From an uncultured Prevotellaceae bacterium (GTDB lineage: Bacteria > Bacteroidota > Bacteroidia > Bacteroidales > Muribaculaceae), in contig ONJS01000016.1 in NCBI GenBank assembly GCA_900318205.1, positions 1 through 64,000 of the forward strand: a stretch of 64,000 nt of DNA, written 5' to 3'. A program made the translations under genes and the position numbers. Shown here piece by piece: positions 40,942-49,638 of this stretch; the stretch's first letter is position 1; every line of letters begins with the position of its first letter. The notes below the pieces were generated by a model, which was not told the DNA's origin, did not search any database, and saw only the letters and a program-made list of their open reading frames with translations.

Positions 40942-41570
40942 TGTACATTATGTTCCAAAAGTTCTACCAAGAGTTTGCTTTCGGGCTTCTCGCTGAAATC
41001 TAGCCCCAAGTAGCGTGAGCCCTGTTCCAGTTCCGCTTTCTTGGGCAGATAGCCATAACACGCCACACCCAAGTCATCGCACACCTGCTGCAGCATGGCG
41101 AAATGCCTTGCCGAACCCACACGATTGAAAATCACACCACTGATGCGTACATCCTCACGGAAGTTGATGAAGCCCGAAATGAGTGCTGCCATCGAATAGG
41201 CCGCCGACTTGGCATCCACCACCAGCACGACAGGCAGGTCCAGCACACGGGCAATTTCAGCCGATGAGCCCTTGTCGCGGTCATAGCCGTCAAACAGGCC
41301 CATCATGCCCTCGACAACGCACACATCGGCATCCGCTCCATAGCGGTGAAACAATTCCCGCACATGCTCAGGCGTGGCCATAAAGGTATCCAGATTGATA
41401 CTCGGCCTGCCACACATCGCAGCATGAAACTTGGTGTCGATATAGTCAGGTCCGCACTTAAACGGCTGAACCTTATACCCCTTGCGGGTCAACAACGCCA
41501 TCAGCCCCCGGGCAATCGTTGTCTTGCCCGAGCCACTGTTAGGCGCCGCTATCAAAAATCCATGTCCCAT
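40917..41570 (-). CDS. cbiA: CbiA, N-terminal ATP-dependent synthase half
   Basis: A 217-residue frame containing the ATPase-like half of cobyrinate a,c-diamide synthase: MGHGFLIAAPNSGSGKTTIARG, VQPFKCGPDYIDTKFH, VVEGMMGLFDGYD and VLVVDAKSAAYSMAALI. The ATG at 41570 follows a -7 box by 8 bases. The frame ends soon after HNVQWQRLLRL, where intact CbiA proteins continue into the amidotransferase domain. Together the halves cover about 410 residues, near the usual 430-460. It is the first gene of the minus-strand cobalamin operon. Confidence 0.88.
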   Translation of the reverse strand: MGHGFLIAAPNSGSGKTTIARGLMALLTRKGYKVQPFKCGPDYIDTKFHAAMCGRPSINLDTFMATPEHVRELFHRYGADADVCVVEGMMGLFDGYDRDKGSSAEIARVLDLPVVLVVDAKSAAYSMAALISGFINFREDVRISGVIFNRVGSARHFAMLQQVCDDLGVACYGYLPKKAELEQGSRYLGLDFSEKPESKLLVELLEHNVQWQRLLRL

Positions 41571-41578
41571 TCCACCCA

Positions 41579-41586
41579 CAAAATTA
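41579..41586 (-). promoter_or_regulatory. -7 box of the minus-strand cobalamin operon
   Basis: Minus-strand TAATTTTG, 8 bases before the cbiA ATG. The operon cbiA-pduO-cbiP-cobD-cbiB would have almost no leader and no riboswitch. Confidence 0.6.
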
Positions 41587-41753
41587 GTGAAAAAAAACGA
41601 ATCCACCCCTCCCCCACCCAAAGAACGCCACCAAAATCCAGTAACAAAGAGAAAATCCCTCATGCTGATTTGGGAGCATGAGATGTGTACCCCAAAAAGA
41701 TTTGAGTTTAACTTTTGGGGGGATTCTCTGATTCTTTATGGCCTAAGGTAGGG

Positions 41754-41796
41754 TCAATACCCCCTGGCCCCCTCTAATCTTAGAGGGGGAACTGAT
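41754..41796 (+). repeat. GGCCCCCTCTAATCTTAGA repeat, copy 3
   Basis: TCAATACCCCCTGGCCCC and CTCTAATCTTAGAGGGGG, between the cbiA promoter and the end of the aldo/keto reductase gene. Confidence 0.75.
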
Positions 41797-41839
41797 TTGC
41801 TAGGGGGATGTTGATGATGTGGATTTGGGGCGCTAGAGG

Positions 41840-43198
41840 TTAGCGCTTTCTTAGGGTCTCGACGATGCGGGCCATCTGGTTGGGGATGCGAATCTGCTGA
41901 GGGCATTTCTTCAGGCAGGTTTCGCAGTCGGTGCATTGGGTGGCCCAAGTGGATACGTCGGGCAAAGCCTGGCGCATGCCGTCAATGAACTGCTGCTTGC
42001 GATCCATATAGTCTGCCGCCTGCTTGTCGGGCAACGGGAGTACCTGCTGAGCAACAGCCTCATTGTAATAGGTAAAGTTGCCAGGGATATCAACCCCGTA
42101 GGGGCAAGGCATGCAGTAGCGGCATGTCGTGCAGGGAATGATGGGGAAACCTGCCATCACGTCGGCAATCTCTTCCAACAGTTTGTTTTCAGCCTCGGTG
42201 CACGGTTCCAGGGGCGAGAAGGTGCGGATGTTCTCCTCCAAGTGGCTCATCTGATTCATTCCGCTCAGCGTGGTGAGGATATTGGGGTGTGAACCCACCC
42301 AACGGAAGGCCCATGAGGCAACGCTGTCATTAGGACGCAGAGCGGTCAGACGTTGACTGAGGTCTTCTCCCATATTTGCCAACGAACCGCCTCGCAGGGG
42401 CTCCATCACAACGGTCTGCACACCGGTTTTTTCCAACTTGTCATAAAGGTATTCGGCATCGGCATCCCGTTTCCTACCCGTCTTGTTGAGCGAGGCATGG
42501 CGCCAATCGAGGAAGTTCATCTGGATCTGGGCAAAGTCCCAATGGTATTCATCCTGATGGTCCAACAGGAAATCAAACACGCTGACATCACCGTGATAGG
42601 AGAAGCCAAGATGGCGAATGCGTCCGGCTTCGCGTTCCTTCAACAGAAATTCGAGCAGGCCGTTATCAAGAAATCGGGCTTTGAGGGTGTCGATGCCACC
42701 GCCACCGACGCTGTGAAGCAGATAGTAATCGATATAATCCACTTGAAGATCCCGGAATGACTTCTCGTACATCTTGCGTGAATCATCAAATTGCCACAGT
42801 TTCTCATTTTGGTTCGACATTTTGGTCGCCACGTAATACTTTTCACGCGGATGCCTACTCAGCGCTTGTCCCGTCATGGTCTCGCTGTTTCCACCCTTGT
42901 ACATCGGGGCGGTATCAAAATAGTTCACGCCGTGGGCAATGGCATAGTCCACAAGGCGGTTCACTTCTTCCTGATTGTCGGGCAGGCGCATCATGCCGAA
43001 GCCCAGCAGCGAGATTTTCTCACCCGAGCCATGCTGCACCCGATAGGTCATCTGATTCTGTGTATCAGAGCCGCCCGTTTGCGGCTTACTCGTTTCACCC
43101 GCCAACACACCTAACGGATTTACAGCCATGACGGCGGCACCCAGTCCCAGTTTATGCAGGAACTGACGGCGATTCATATCTGATTGCTTGTTTCCCAT
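41840..43198 (-). CDS. Aldo/keto reductase with two C-terminal 4Fe-4S motifs and a Tat-like signal
   Basis: A 452-residue protein. MNRRQFLHKLGLGAAVM is a twin-arginine-type signal (RR-x-F-L). The aldo/keto reductase barrel follows: GFGMMRLPDN, NYFDTAPMYKGGNSE, KYYVATKM and YYLLHSV. The C-terminus has CTTCRYCMPCPYGVDIP and CTDCETCLKKCPQQI, clusters of the 4Fe-4S type seen in a Bacteroidota subfamily. It would reduce or oxidise small carbonyl substrates using electrons passed by the clusters. The substrate is unknown. It lies downstream of the exonuclease and GH3 genes on the same strand, with 51 bases separating it from the former. Confidence 0.87.
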   Translation of the reverse strand: MGNKQSDMNRRQFLHKLGLGAAVMAVNPLGVLAGETSKPQTGGSDTQNQMTYRVQHGSGEKISLLGFGMMRLPDNQEEVNRLVDYAIAHGVNYFDTAPMYKGGNSETMTGQALSRHPREKYYVATKMSNQNEKLWQFDDSRKMYEKSFRDLQVDYIDYYLLHSVGGGGIDTLKARFLDNGLLEFLLKEREAGRIRHLGFSYHGDVSVFDFLLDHQDEYHWDFAQIQMNFLDWRHASLNKTGRKRDADAEYLYDKLEKTGVQTVVMEPLRGGSLANMGEDLSQRLTALRPNDSVASWAFRWVGSHPNILTTLSGMNQMSHLEENIRTFSPLEPCTEAENKLLEEIADVMAGFPIIPCTTCRYCMPCPYGVDIPGNFTYYNEAVAQQVLPLPDKQAADYMDRKQQFIDGMRQALPDVSTWATQCTDCETCLKKCPQQIRIPNQMARIVETLRKR

Positions 43199-43249
43199 AT
43201 TATCAATTCTTTTTATTGTTGTTACAATATTAATTAACAGACGATTGGC

Positions 43250-43741
43250 TCACAACAGCTTAATGGCGATGTGGGCGCATGCCTCGGCATCGGCGAGTGC
43301 ATGGTGGTGATGCTCCATCGGGTAGCCGCAGGCTGCCGCTACGGTATCTAGCTGGTGATTCTCCAGGTCGGGGAGCAGGCGCCGTGATGCCGCAAGGGTG
43401 TCGTAGAACTCGTAGTCGGGGTAGTCCATCTGATAACAGCGGAATACCGCCTTGAGGCAGCCCTCGTCAAAGGGCCGATTGTGGGCGACCAACGGCAGTC
43501 CCTCAATCTGCGGCTCAATCTTTGCCCACACGTCAGGAAAAACCGGGGCATTCTCGGTATCTTCACGGCAGAGGCCATGCACCTGGGTGCACCAGTATTT
43601 ATAGTAATTGGGCTCGGGCTGAATGAGCGAATAGAAGGAGTCAACAATCATTCCGTCACGCACGATGACAATGCCAACCGAGCACACTGAAGTGCGCTCA
43701 TAGTTGGCTGTCTCAAAGTCAATTGCAGCAAAATCCTTCAT
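43250..43741 (-). CDS. DEDDh 3'-5' exonuclease (DnaQ-like)
   Basis: A 163-residue exonuclease. Catalytic residues are visible: D and E in AAIDFETAN (exo I), D in VAHNRPFDEGCLK (exo II), and H and D in HHALADAEACAHIAIKL (exo III, DEDDh type). The size suits a stand-alone enzyme related to DNA polymerase III epsilon or RNase T. It begins 22 bases before the GH3 stop, on the same strand, but has no obvious link to glycan use, so it may simply be cotranscribed by read-through. Confidence 0.9.
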   Translation of the reverse strand: MKDFAAIDFETANYERTSVCSVGIVIVRDGMIVDSFYSLIQPEPNYYKYWCTQVHGLCREDTENAPVFPDVWAKIEPQIEGLPLVAHNRPFDEGCLKAVFRCYQMDYPDYEFYDTLAASRRLLPDLENHQLDTVAAACGYPMEHHHHALADAEACAHIAIKLL

Positions 43742-43762
43742 TTCTATGCAATGGTTGTATAA

Positions 43763-46033
43763 CTACTTCAAGGTGAAGGTCTGGTGCTGGACGTCGCGGC
43801 TGTTGGTACCCACCATGACATCAAAGTCGCCCGGCTCGCAGACGTAGTTGAGGTCCTTATCGTAGAATTTCAGCAATTCGGCGTTGATAGTAAAGGAAAC
43901 CTGACGGCTCTCGCCGGGCTTGAGTGTAATGCGTTCAAAGCCCTTGAGTTCCTGTACGGGACGAGCGATGCTGCCCACCATGTCGCGGATGTAGAGTTGG
44001 ACAACCTCGGTACCCTCAACAGCTCCCGTGTTGGTCACGGTGACCGAAGCGGTGATGTTGCCGCCAGTGGTCATCGTGTTGCTGCTCAGCGTGAGGGGGC
44101 TGTACTTGAAGGTGGTGTAACTCAAGCCATAGCCGAAGGGGAACAGCGGGTCGTTGGGGACATCCAGATAGTTGCTGGTGAACTTGGTGAACCAGCGGGG
44201 ATTGGGACGGCCCGTGTTCAGGTGGTTGTAATAGATGGGCACCTGTCCCACGTTGCGGGGCATGGTGACGGTGAGTTTGCCGCTGGGTGCCACATCACCG
44301 AATACCACGTCACAGATGGCGTCAGCAGCCTCGCTGCCACCGAACCACACATTGAGGATGGTGGGGAAATTCTCTACCTCCCAATCCATCACCGTAGCAC
44401 GTCCCGAGAAATTGAGCAGGACGATGGGCTTGCCCGTGGCCTTGAGAGCCGAGAGCAGGTCCTTCTGGGCATCGAGGATGGAAATGTCGCTGCGAGAACT
44501 GCTCTCACCCGACATCTCGCTGGGCTCGCCCATTGCGGCGACAATCACGTCACACTCGCGGGCGATGCGCAGGGCCTCGTCGCGCATCACGTCAACAGGA
44601 CGCTCGTCGCGCATCTCGCGGCCAAACATGGTCGAGTTCTTCTCCAACTCAGCATCATAGCACACGTTGCAGCCCTTGGCATACATCACCTCGGCCTTAT
44701 CGCCAACGGCACGGCGCATCGCCTCGAGCAGCGTGCTATAGCGGTCACTGGCAGCGGCTACACTCCATGTGCCCGGCATGTTGGCACGGGTGTTGGCGAG
44801 CGGTCCGACAAGCGCGATTTTGCCCGTACGCTTGAGCGGCAACACATTGTCGTTGTTCTGCAGCAAGACGAAAGTCTCGGTCGCCAGTTGGCGAGCGGCT
44901 GCACGGTGCTCAGCGGTATAGATATCCTTTTTGGCACGCTTGGCATCGAGATAGCGGTAAGGATCGTCAAACAGGCCCAGTTTGTACTTGGCCTCTAGGA
45001 TGCGACGGCAGGCCTTGTCGATGTCGGCCATGGTCACCTTGCCCTCGCTGAGCGACTTCTCGAGCGTTCCCAGGAAGCCGTCGGCCACCATATCCATGTC
45101 GGTACCAGCCTTGAGCGCCAGTGCCGAAACGGTCTGAAGGTCACCCATGCCGTGATTGATCATCTCGCTGATAGCCGTGTAGTCGGTCACCACAAAGCCA
45201 TCAAATCCCCAGCGGTCGCGCAGCACCTCGGTCATCAGCCAGCGGTTGCCCGTGGCAGGGATATAGTCAATGACGTTGAACGACGTCATGAAACTGCCCG
45301 CGCCAGCATCAACACCAGCCTTGTAGGGCGGGAAATACTCGTTGAACATACGCACGCGGCTCATGTCCACCGTGTTGTAGTCACGACCAGCTTCGGGAGC
45401 GCCATAGAGGGCAAAGTGCTTGACGCAAGCCATCATGGTAGCCTTATCAGCCAGGTCAGCGCCCTGGTAACCCTCAATCATCGCGCGGCAGATGGCGGAG
45501 CCCAGGAAGGGATCCTCGCCATTACCCTCACTCATGCGTCCCCAACGGGGCTCACGGCAGATGTCCACCATGGGGCTGAAGGTCCAGCAGATGCCGTCGG
45601 CCGTTGCCTCGATGGAGGCGATGCGTGCCGAGTTGCGGATGGCATCCATGTCCCAACTCATTGACATGGCAAAGGGGATGGGGAATACCGTCTCATAGCC
45701 ATGGATTACATCCATACCGAAAATCAGCGGGATGCCCAAACGGCTCTGCTTGACGGCTACTTCCTGCAACGCGCGGATGCTCTGCACACCCTTCATGTTA
45801 AACAGTCCGCCCACCTGGCCAGCCTTGATCTTGTCGACCACGTCACCGCTGACCGTTGAACCGGTGATGATGTCGCCGGTCACAGGCAGGTTGAGTTGTC
45901 CGATTTTTTCCTGCAGGGTCATCTTACCCATCAGGTCATCGATGAACTGGTTCATCTTCACCTGGTCCACAGCCTGGGCTGTCAAGGCAGCTAATGCCAG
46001 GGCCAACGCAATCAAAAAGCTCTTGATTTTCAT
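43763..46033 (-). CDS. bglX: Glycoside hydrolase family 3 beta-glucosidase
   Basis: A 756-residue exported GH3 enzyme. A signal peptide (cleavage after TAQA) is followed by the (beta/alpha)8 domain with IPLIFGMDVIHGYETVFPIP, CVKHFALYG, and the nucleophile D284 in GFDGFVVTDYTA. The second alpha/beta domain and the C-terminal fibronectin-like domain (GTEVVQLYIRDMVGSIARPVQELKGFERI) complete the family architecture. The gene lies 26 bases after the GH144-like gene in the PUL. GH3 partners of GH144 glucanases hydrolyse sophoro-oligosaccharides, so release of glucose from beta-1,2-linked oligosaccharides is the likely role. Confidence 0.94.
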   Translation of the reverse strand: MKIKSFLIALALALAALTAQAVDQVKMNQFIDDLMGKMTLQEKIGQLNLPVTGDIITGSTVSGDVVDKIKAGQVGGLFNMKGVQSIRALQEVAVKQSRLGIPLIFGMDVIHGYETVFPIPFAMSMSWDMDAIRNSARIASIEATADGICWTFSPMVDICREPRWGRMSEGNGEDPFLGSAICRAMIEGYQGADLADKATMMACVKHFALYGAPEAGRDYNTVDMSRVRMFNEYFPPYKAGVDAGAGSFMTSFNVIDYIPATGNRWLMTEVLRDRWGFDGFVVTDYTAISEMINHGMGDLQTVSALALKAGTDMDMVADGFLGTLEKSLSEGKVTMADIDKACRRILEAKYKLGLFDDPYRYLDAKRAKKDIYTAEHRAAARQLATETFVLLQNNDNVLPLKRTGKIALVGPLANTRANMPGTWSVAAASDRYSTLLEAMRRAVGDKAEVMYAKGCNVCYDAELEKNSTMFGREMRDERPVDVMRDEALRIARECDVIVAAMGEPSEMSGESSSRSDISILDAQKDLLSALKATGKPIVLLNFSGRATVMDWEVENFPTILNVWFGGSEAADAICDVVFGDVAPSGKLTVTMPRNVGQVPIYYNHLNTGRPNPRWFTKFTSNYLDVPNDPLFPFGYGLSYTTFKYSPLTLSSNTMTTGGNITASVTVTNTGAVEGTEVVQLYIRDMVGSIARPVQELKGFERITLKPGESRQVSFTINAELLKFYDKDLNYVCEPGDFDVMVGTNSRDVQHQTFTLK

Positions 46034-46059
46034 GATCTGTTCAGTTATTGATTATTCTT

Positions 46060-47439
46060 TTAGTTGTTAATTGCCATACCTAATTTCTTCAGTCCCTGTT
46101 GCACCTCGGGGCAACTCATGAACAGGCGCCACAGCAACCCCGTGCGGTAGTTTTCAATCATCGGGGCAATGGTGCACTGGTCAATCGCGAGATAGCGCGG
46201 CAGCGTCCATCCGCTGGCTGGACTGAAGGCGTCATAGAAACCGTATTTGCCCCATATCGACTCGCCACGGCCATAGAAGCCCTTGAGGGCTGCCATCGAC
46301 TGCTCGGGCGTATAAGGGAACGAGGACAAGGCTGCCGTGGGCGTGATGACGCCCAAGTCGTTGCCGGGGCAATGCGCCGAATAGCCCTCGGTGGAATAGC
46401 TGGCGGTCAATCCCCAGCAGTCAGGGCCATAACCCGTATAGTGCTTGGGATTCTCGACACAATACTTGTAATTGCTCATGGCGTGGTTTCGCACCACATT
46501 CCAATAGTCGGCATACTGATCTTTCAGCCCCTTGGGATTCAGACCAATCCAACTGTAATGCGCCCAGAACAGGGGACCACCCGTCTGTTCTGCTCCGTTG
46601 TGCTTGAGTTCCAGCGGATAGCCATAGGGGGCTGCATCGGTCTTGATGCCGCCACTGCGTGCCCATCCCTTGTGATAGCATGAGGCCGGCACGGTGTGGG
46701 TGGGCGATGCTGCTGCCAGCACATAAACGATGAGGCACTCATTGTAGCCCTCAAGCGGGAAGTTCATCTCCCACTCATACTCGGGCGACCAGTGCCAATA
46801 GATGACGTCCTGACCACCACGCGTGTACCAATCGAACTCCATGCCATGCCACAGGTCATTGATGCGCTTGACGAGATTCTTCTCGACATCGGTATCACGG
46901 TTGAGATACTGGCGGGCACACAGCAGTCCTTGCATCAGGAAACTGCTCTCGACCAAGTCACCACCGTTGTCCTTTTGGCCAAACGGCTTCACTTTTCCCG
47001 TGGGGCCATACAGCCAGTGAGGCCATACCCCATGAAAACGGTCGGCACGTTCCAGAAAATCCACGATGCGCGTTAACCGCTCGATGCCCTGGTCGCGTGT
47101 GATGAAACCACGACCCATGGCAACGACGAGCCCGGCGATGCCAAATCCGCTACCGCCCGTAGTGACCACATCCTGGTCATGCTCGGGATAATCACCGTCG
47201 AGGTGGATGCGCTCGCGGGCAAGTCCCGAAGTGGGTTCAGCACCGTCCCACATGTAATTGAAATGAACACGCTCGATATAGTCGAGCATGGCATCATCGT
47301 CGCTAAAGGATGCGGGCCGTTGTTCGGCGGTTTGCCCATTTTGCGATTCAGGCTCTCCGCCTGTCGGATTTCCGCCGTCACTCTTGCAGGCGATGAACAC
47401 CAGCATGAGTGCTAAAACGATTGGTTTCATTATATTCAT
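46060..47439 (-). CDS. GH144-like glucanase lipoprotein (glucoamylase-like fold)
   Basis: A 459-residue lipoprotein (lipobox VFIAC, C18). The body matches the glycoamylase-like family that includes GH144 endo-beta-1,2-glucanases: YMWDGAEPTSGLARER near residue 62, VTTGGSGFGIAGLVVAMGRGFI, HWLYGPTGKVKPF, DLVESSFLMQGLLCAR, WHWSPEYEWEMNF, PLFWAHYSWIGLNPKGL and DCWGLTASY. The lipoprotein signal places it on the cell surface or in the periplasm. The family's specificity varies, so beta-1,2-glucan activity is an inference from the GH3 neighbour. Confidence 0.87.
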   Translation of the reverse strand: MNIMKPIVLALMLVFIACKSDGGNPTGGEPESQNGQTAEQRPASFSDDDAMLDYIERVHFNYMWDGAEPTSGLARERIHLDGDYPEHDQDVVTTGGSGFGIAGLVVAMGRGFITRDQGIERLTRIVDFLERADRFHGVWPHWLYGPTGKVKPFGQKDNGGDLVESSFLMQGLLCARQYLNRDTDVEKNLVKRINDLWHGMEFDWYTRGGQDVIYWHWSPEYEWEMNFPLEGYNECLIVYVLAAASPTHTVPASCYHKGWARSGGIKTDAAPYGYPLELKHNGAEQTGGPLFWAHYSWIGLNPKGLKDQYADYWNVVRNHAMSNYKYCVENPKHYTGYGPDCWGLTASYSTEGYSAHCPGNDLGVITPTAALSSFPYTPEQSMAALKGFYGRGESIWGKYGFYDAFSPASGWTLPRYLAIDQCTIAPMIENYRTGLLWRLFMSCPEVQQGLKKLGMAINN

Positions 47440-47454
47440 ATCCTAATATACTGT

Positions 47455-49557
47455 TTATTGGTTGATGTGAAGTGTCTTATAACGGGGGCTGCGTCCGGTC
47501 TCGGCAAGCGCCTCGATGGTAAGGTAATAGTCGGTTCCCAAATCCAGGCCCCGCATATCATACTGCGTGTCACCGTTGACGGTGATGCAGTGGTAGAGTT
47601 TGTCGGGCGCTGTGCCGTAATAGATGTTGTAGCCATAGGCGCCCTCTACCGGTGTCCAAGTAATCATCGCATTGCGCCTGTCGGTCTTGTCGCGCTTGAC
47701 GTTGAAACGCTTGACCACTGCGGGCAGGGCATCCTGAGCCAAGCCGAAGACACGCACCTCGCTCAGGCAGAAATGGCCACCTGAGGGCATGTGTATGTTC
47801 TCAACGCGCAGGTAACGCGTATTCAGCGGCTGGCGCAATTCTATATAGTCGTGCGGCACGTCACGGTCGTTATCGCTCTTGTCCACCACCAGCGTCCAAT
47901 GTTCACCGTCATCACTGGCAAGGATGCGGTACTGGTAGTAGATATCGTTGGCGCGGTTGTGCTGTACCGTCTTGTGGTCATAGTAGTTGAGTTGCAGGGC
48001 ACGCACTTCACGCGCGCCACCCAGGTCCATCTCCACCCATTCCTGGTTGCTGCCAGTGGCGGCGCTCCAGTAGGTGCGCAGGTTCTCGTCGGTGAGGCTT
48101 GCAGCGGTGAATGTACTGTCGCAACTCGACACGGTGCAAGGCTTGCCATAGGACAACAGCATCCAGCCCGTGAAACGGTCCGACGGATTCTTCACATCAT
48201 GCTCGGCATTCCAGCAGGGATAGTCGCCGAAAGCCGTGTTGCAATACATCACACCGTCATCGTCAAATGCTGTCGGGTACAGGCCGATGCGACGTTCAAA
48301 CTTGTACTTCAAGGAGAGCATACACGTGCCCACATGCCAATAGTTGCCGTTCAAGTCGCAGAACGTGCCACCGTGCCCCACACCCTGCACAAATCCGCCA
48401 GGCTTATAGCTCATGGGATTGTGCCGCTGATAGGTAAACGGTCCCAACGGGTTGTCACCCACATAGACGCCATCGGCATACACCTTGAACTCGGTGCCCG
48501 GGGCGCCATATTGGAAATAGTATTTGCCCTTGTGCTTGGTCATGAATGCCCCTTCCATAAAGGGCTTCAATGTCACTTCATCATCGTTGTTCATGCCGAA
48601 GCGTTCCCATCCGTGCTTGTCGGGCTGGAGAAGCACGAGGTCATGTATCTTACTGATCGGGGTAAAGTCTTCGCGGCTGATTTCAACACCCTTGACGGGG
48701 TATTCGTTGCTTGAGCCATAGTATTCATAAAGCCTGCCGTCATCGTCAAGGAAGACGTAGGGGTCCCACGTGGGCAAGGTGTTGCGTTCCACGGCACGGC
48801 GCCAGCGGCCGCTCTTGGGGTCGGTGCTGTACCAAATGGGCAAACCCTCATAGGTCGATCCCGTGTAAAACAGCGTGTCGCCCACGACCCAAGCAGCGGG
48901 TGCACACTCGTCATCATCAGCAGGAAAGCGCTGGAACGAGGCTTGGCAGAAGTCCCAGTCACTCAGGTTGCGGGAGTAGTGAAAGCCGCCCTGATTGGTC
49001 GAGAACAAGTAATACTCATTCTTATAGACAAGCCCCATAGGGTCGGCCGACGAACGGAACGAGCCACCCTGGCGGGTATTGTTGTTCCACGGTTCGTAAT
49101 TATAACTGATGTTGAGAGGATTGCAATAGGTGGAGGTAGCATTGTCCCGAGGGTCATACCAGGGGGTTGATTTTGCCTCACGACGCGGTTGGGCAATGCT
49201 GCCACTGGTCTTGACAGGCAAGACAATATTGACCTGCCGCTGGCCGCTGGTCCTCGCGACAGTCGTCATTTCCTTGCCGGGATAGTGGACACACAGCAGG
49301 CTGTCGTGGTCGGTAGCCGTGAGCGAGAAGCGCCCTTGTGCATCGGTATTGCAGTGAGCGGGGCTGTAAAGCCACATGACCGTGGCACCCTCCAGGGGAT
49401 GGCCCGAAGCGTCAGTCACCATGCCCGTCACATCATAGCTGGTGACAACGGGAATGTAGTAATCGCTCACCTGACCCTTGACAACCTTGACGGTGTCATT
49501 GCTTGCACTGGCCGTCAACGCGGCACAGATGGCTAAAGCGGCAAGAAAACGGTTCAT
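47455..49557 (-). CDS. GH43-like protein with F5/8C (CBM32-type) and fibronectin III domains
   Basis: A 700-residue exported protein. After the signal peptide an N-terminal carboxypeptidase-regulatory-like beta sandwich (VTGMVTDASGHPLEGATVMW) spans about 40-115. The five-bladed propeller (about 140-470) has GH43-type acidic residues: D172 in SADPMG, D265 in TWDPYVFLDDDGRLY and E335 in MEGAFM. A discoidin-like domain (about 480-620) and a fibronectin III domain follow. The exact activity is not evident. It is the first enzyme gene after the attenuator hairpin downstream of susD. Confidence 0.85.
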   Translation of the reverse strand: MNRFLAALAICAALTASASNDTVKVVKGQVSDYYIPVVTSYDVTGMVTDASGHPLEGATVMWLYSPAHCNTDAQGRFSLTATDHDSLLCVHYPGKEMTTVARTSGQRQVNIVLPVKTSGSIAQPRREAKSTPWYDPRDNATSTYCNPLNISYNYEPWNNNTRQGGSFRSSADPMGLVYKNEYYLFSTNQGGFHYSRNLSDWDFCQASFQRFPADDDECAPAAWVVGDTLFYTGSTYEGLPIWYSTDPKSGRWRRAVERNTLPTWDPYVFLDDDGRLYEYYGSSNEYPVKGVEISREDFTPISKIHDLVLLQPDKHGWERFGMNNDDEVTLKPFMEGAFMTKHKGKYYFQYGAPGTEFKVYADGVYVGDNPLGPFTYQRHNPMSYKPGGFVQGVGHGGTFCDLNGNYWHVGTCMLSLKYKFERRIGLYPTAFDDDGVMYCNTAFGDYPCWNAEHDVKNPSDRFTGWMLLSYGKPCTVSSCDSTFTAASLTDENLRTYWSAATGSNQEWVEMDLGGAREVRALQLNYYDHKTVQHNRANDIYYQYRILASDDGEHWTLVVDKSDNDRDVPHDYIELRQPLNTRYLRVENIHMPSGGHFCLSEVRVFGLAQDALPAVVKRFNVKRDKTDRRNAMITWTPVEGAYGYNIYYGTAPDKLYHCITVNGDTQYDMRGLDLGTDYYLTIEALAETGRSPRYKTLHINQ

Positions 49558-49574
49558 GTCAAGAAGTTCTTTAA

Positions 49575-49617
49575 AAAGACAGGCAGGGTGTCTCCTGAGG
49601 TGGTTTCACCCTGCCTG
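49575..49617 (-). terminator. Hairpin between susD and the glycosidase genes, possible attenuator
   Basis: CAGGCAGGGTG and CACCCTGCCTG (11 bp, perfect) around a 16-base loop, followed on the minus strand by TCTTTTT. It would terminate part of the transcripts from the susC promoter and give more susCD than enzyme mRNA. Confidence 0.75.
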
Positions 49618-49638
49618 AGATGAATTGTAAATACGGTT

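Noticed and set aside
43784-44998. Plus-strand open frame of 404 codons opposite the GH3 gene
   Set aside because: Shadow of a GH3 enzyme with intact active-site motifs. No promoter or family similarity.
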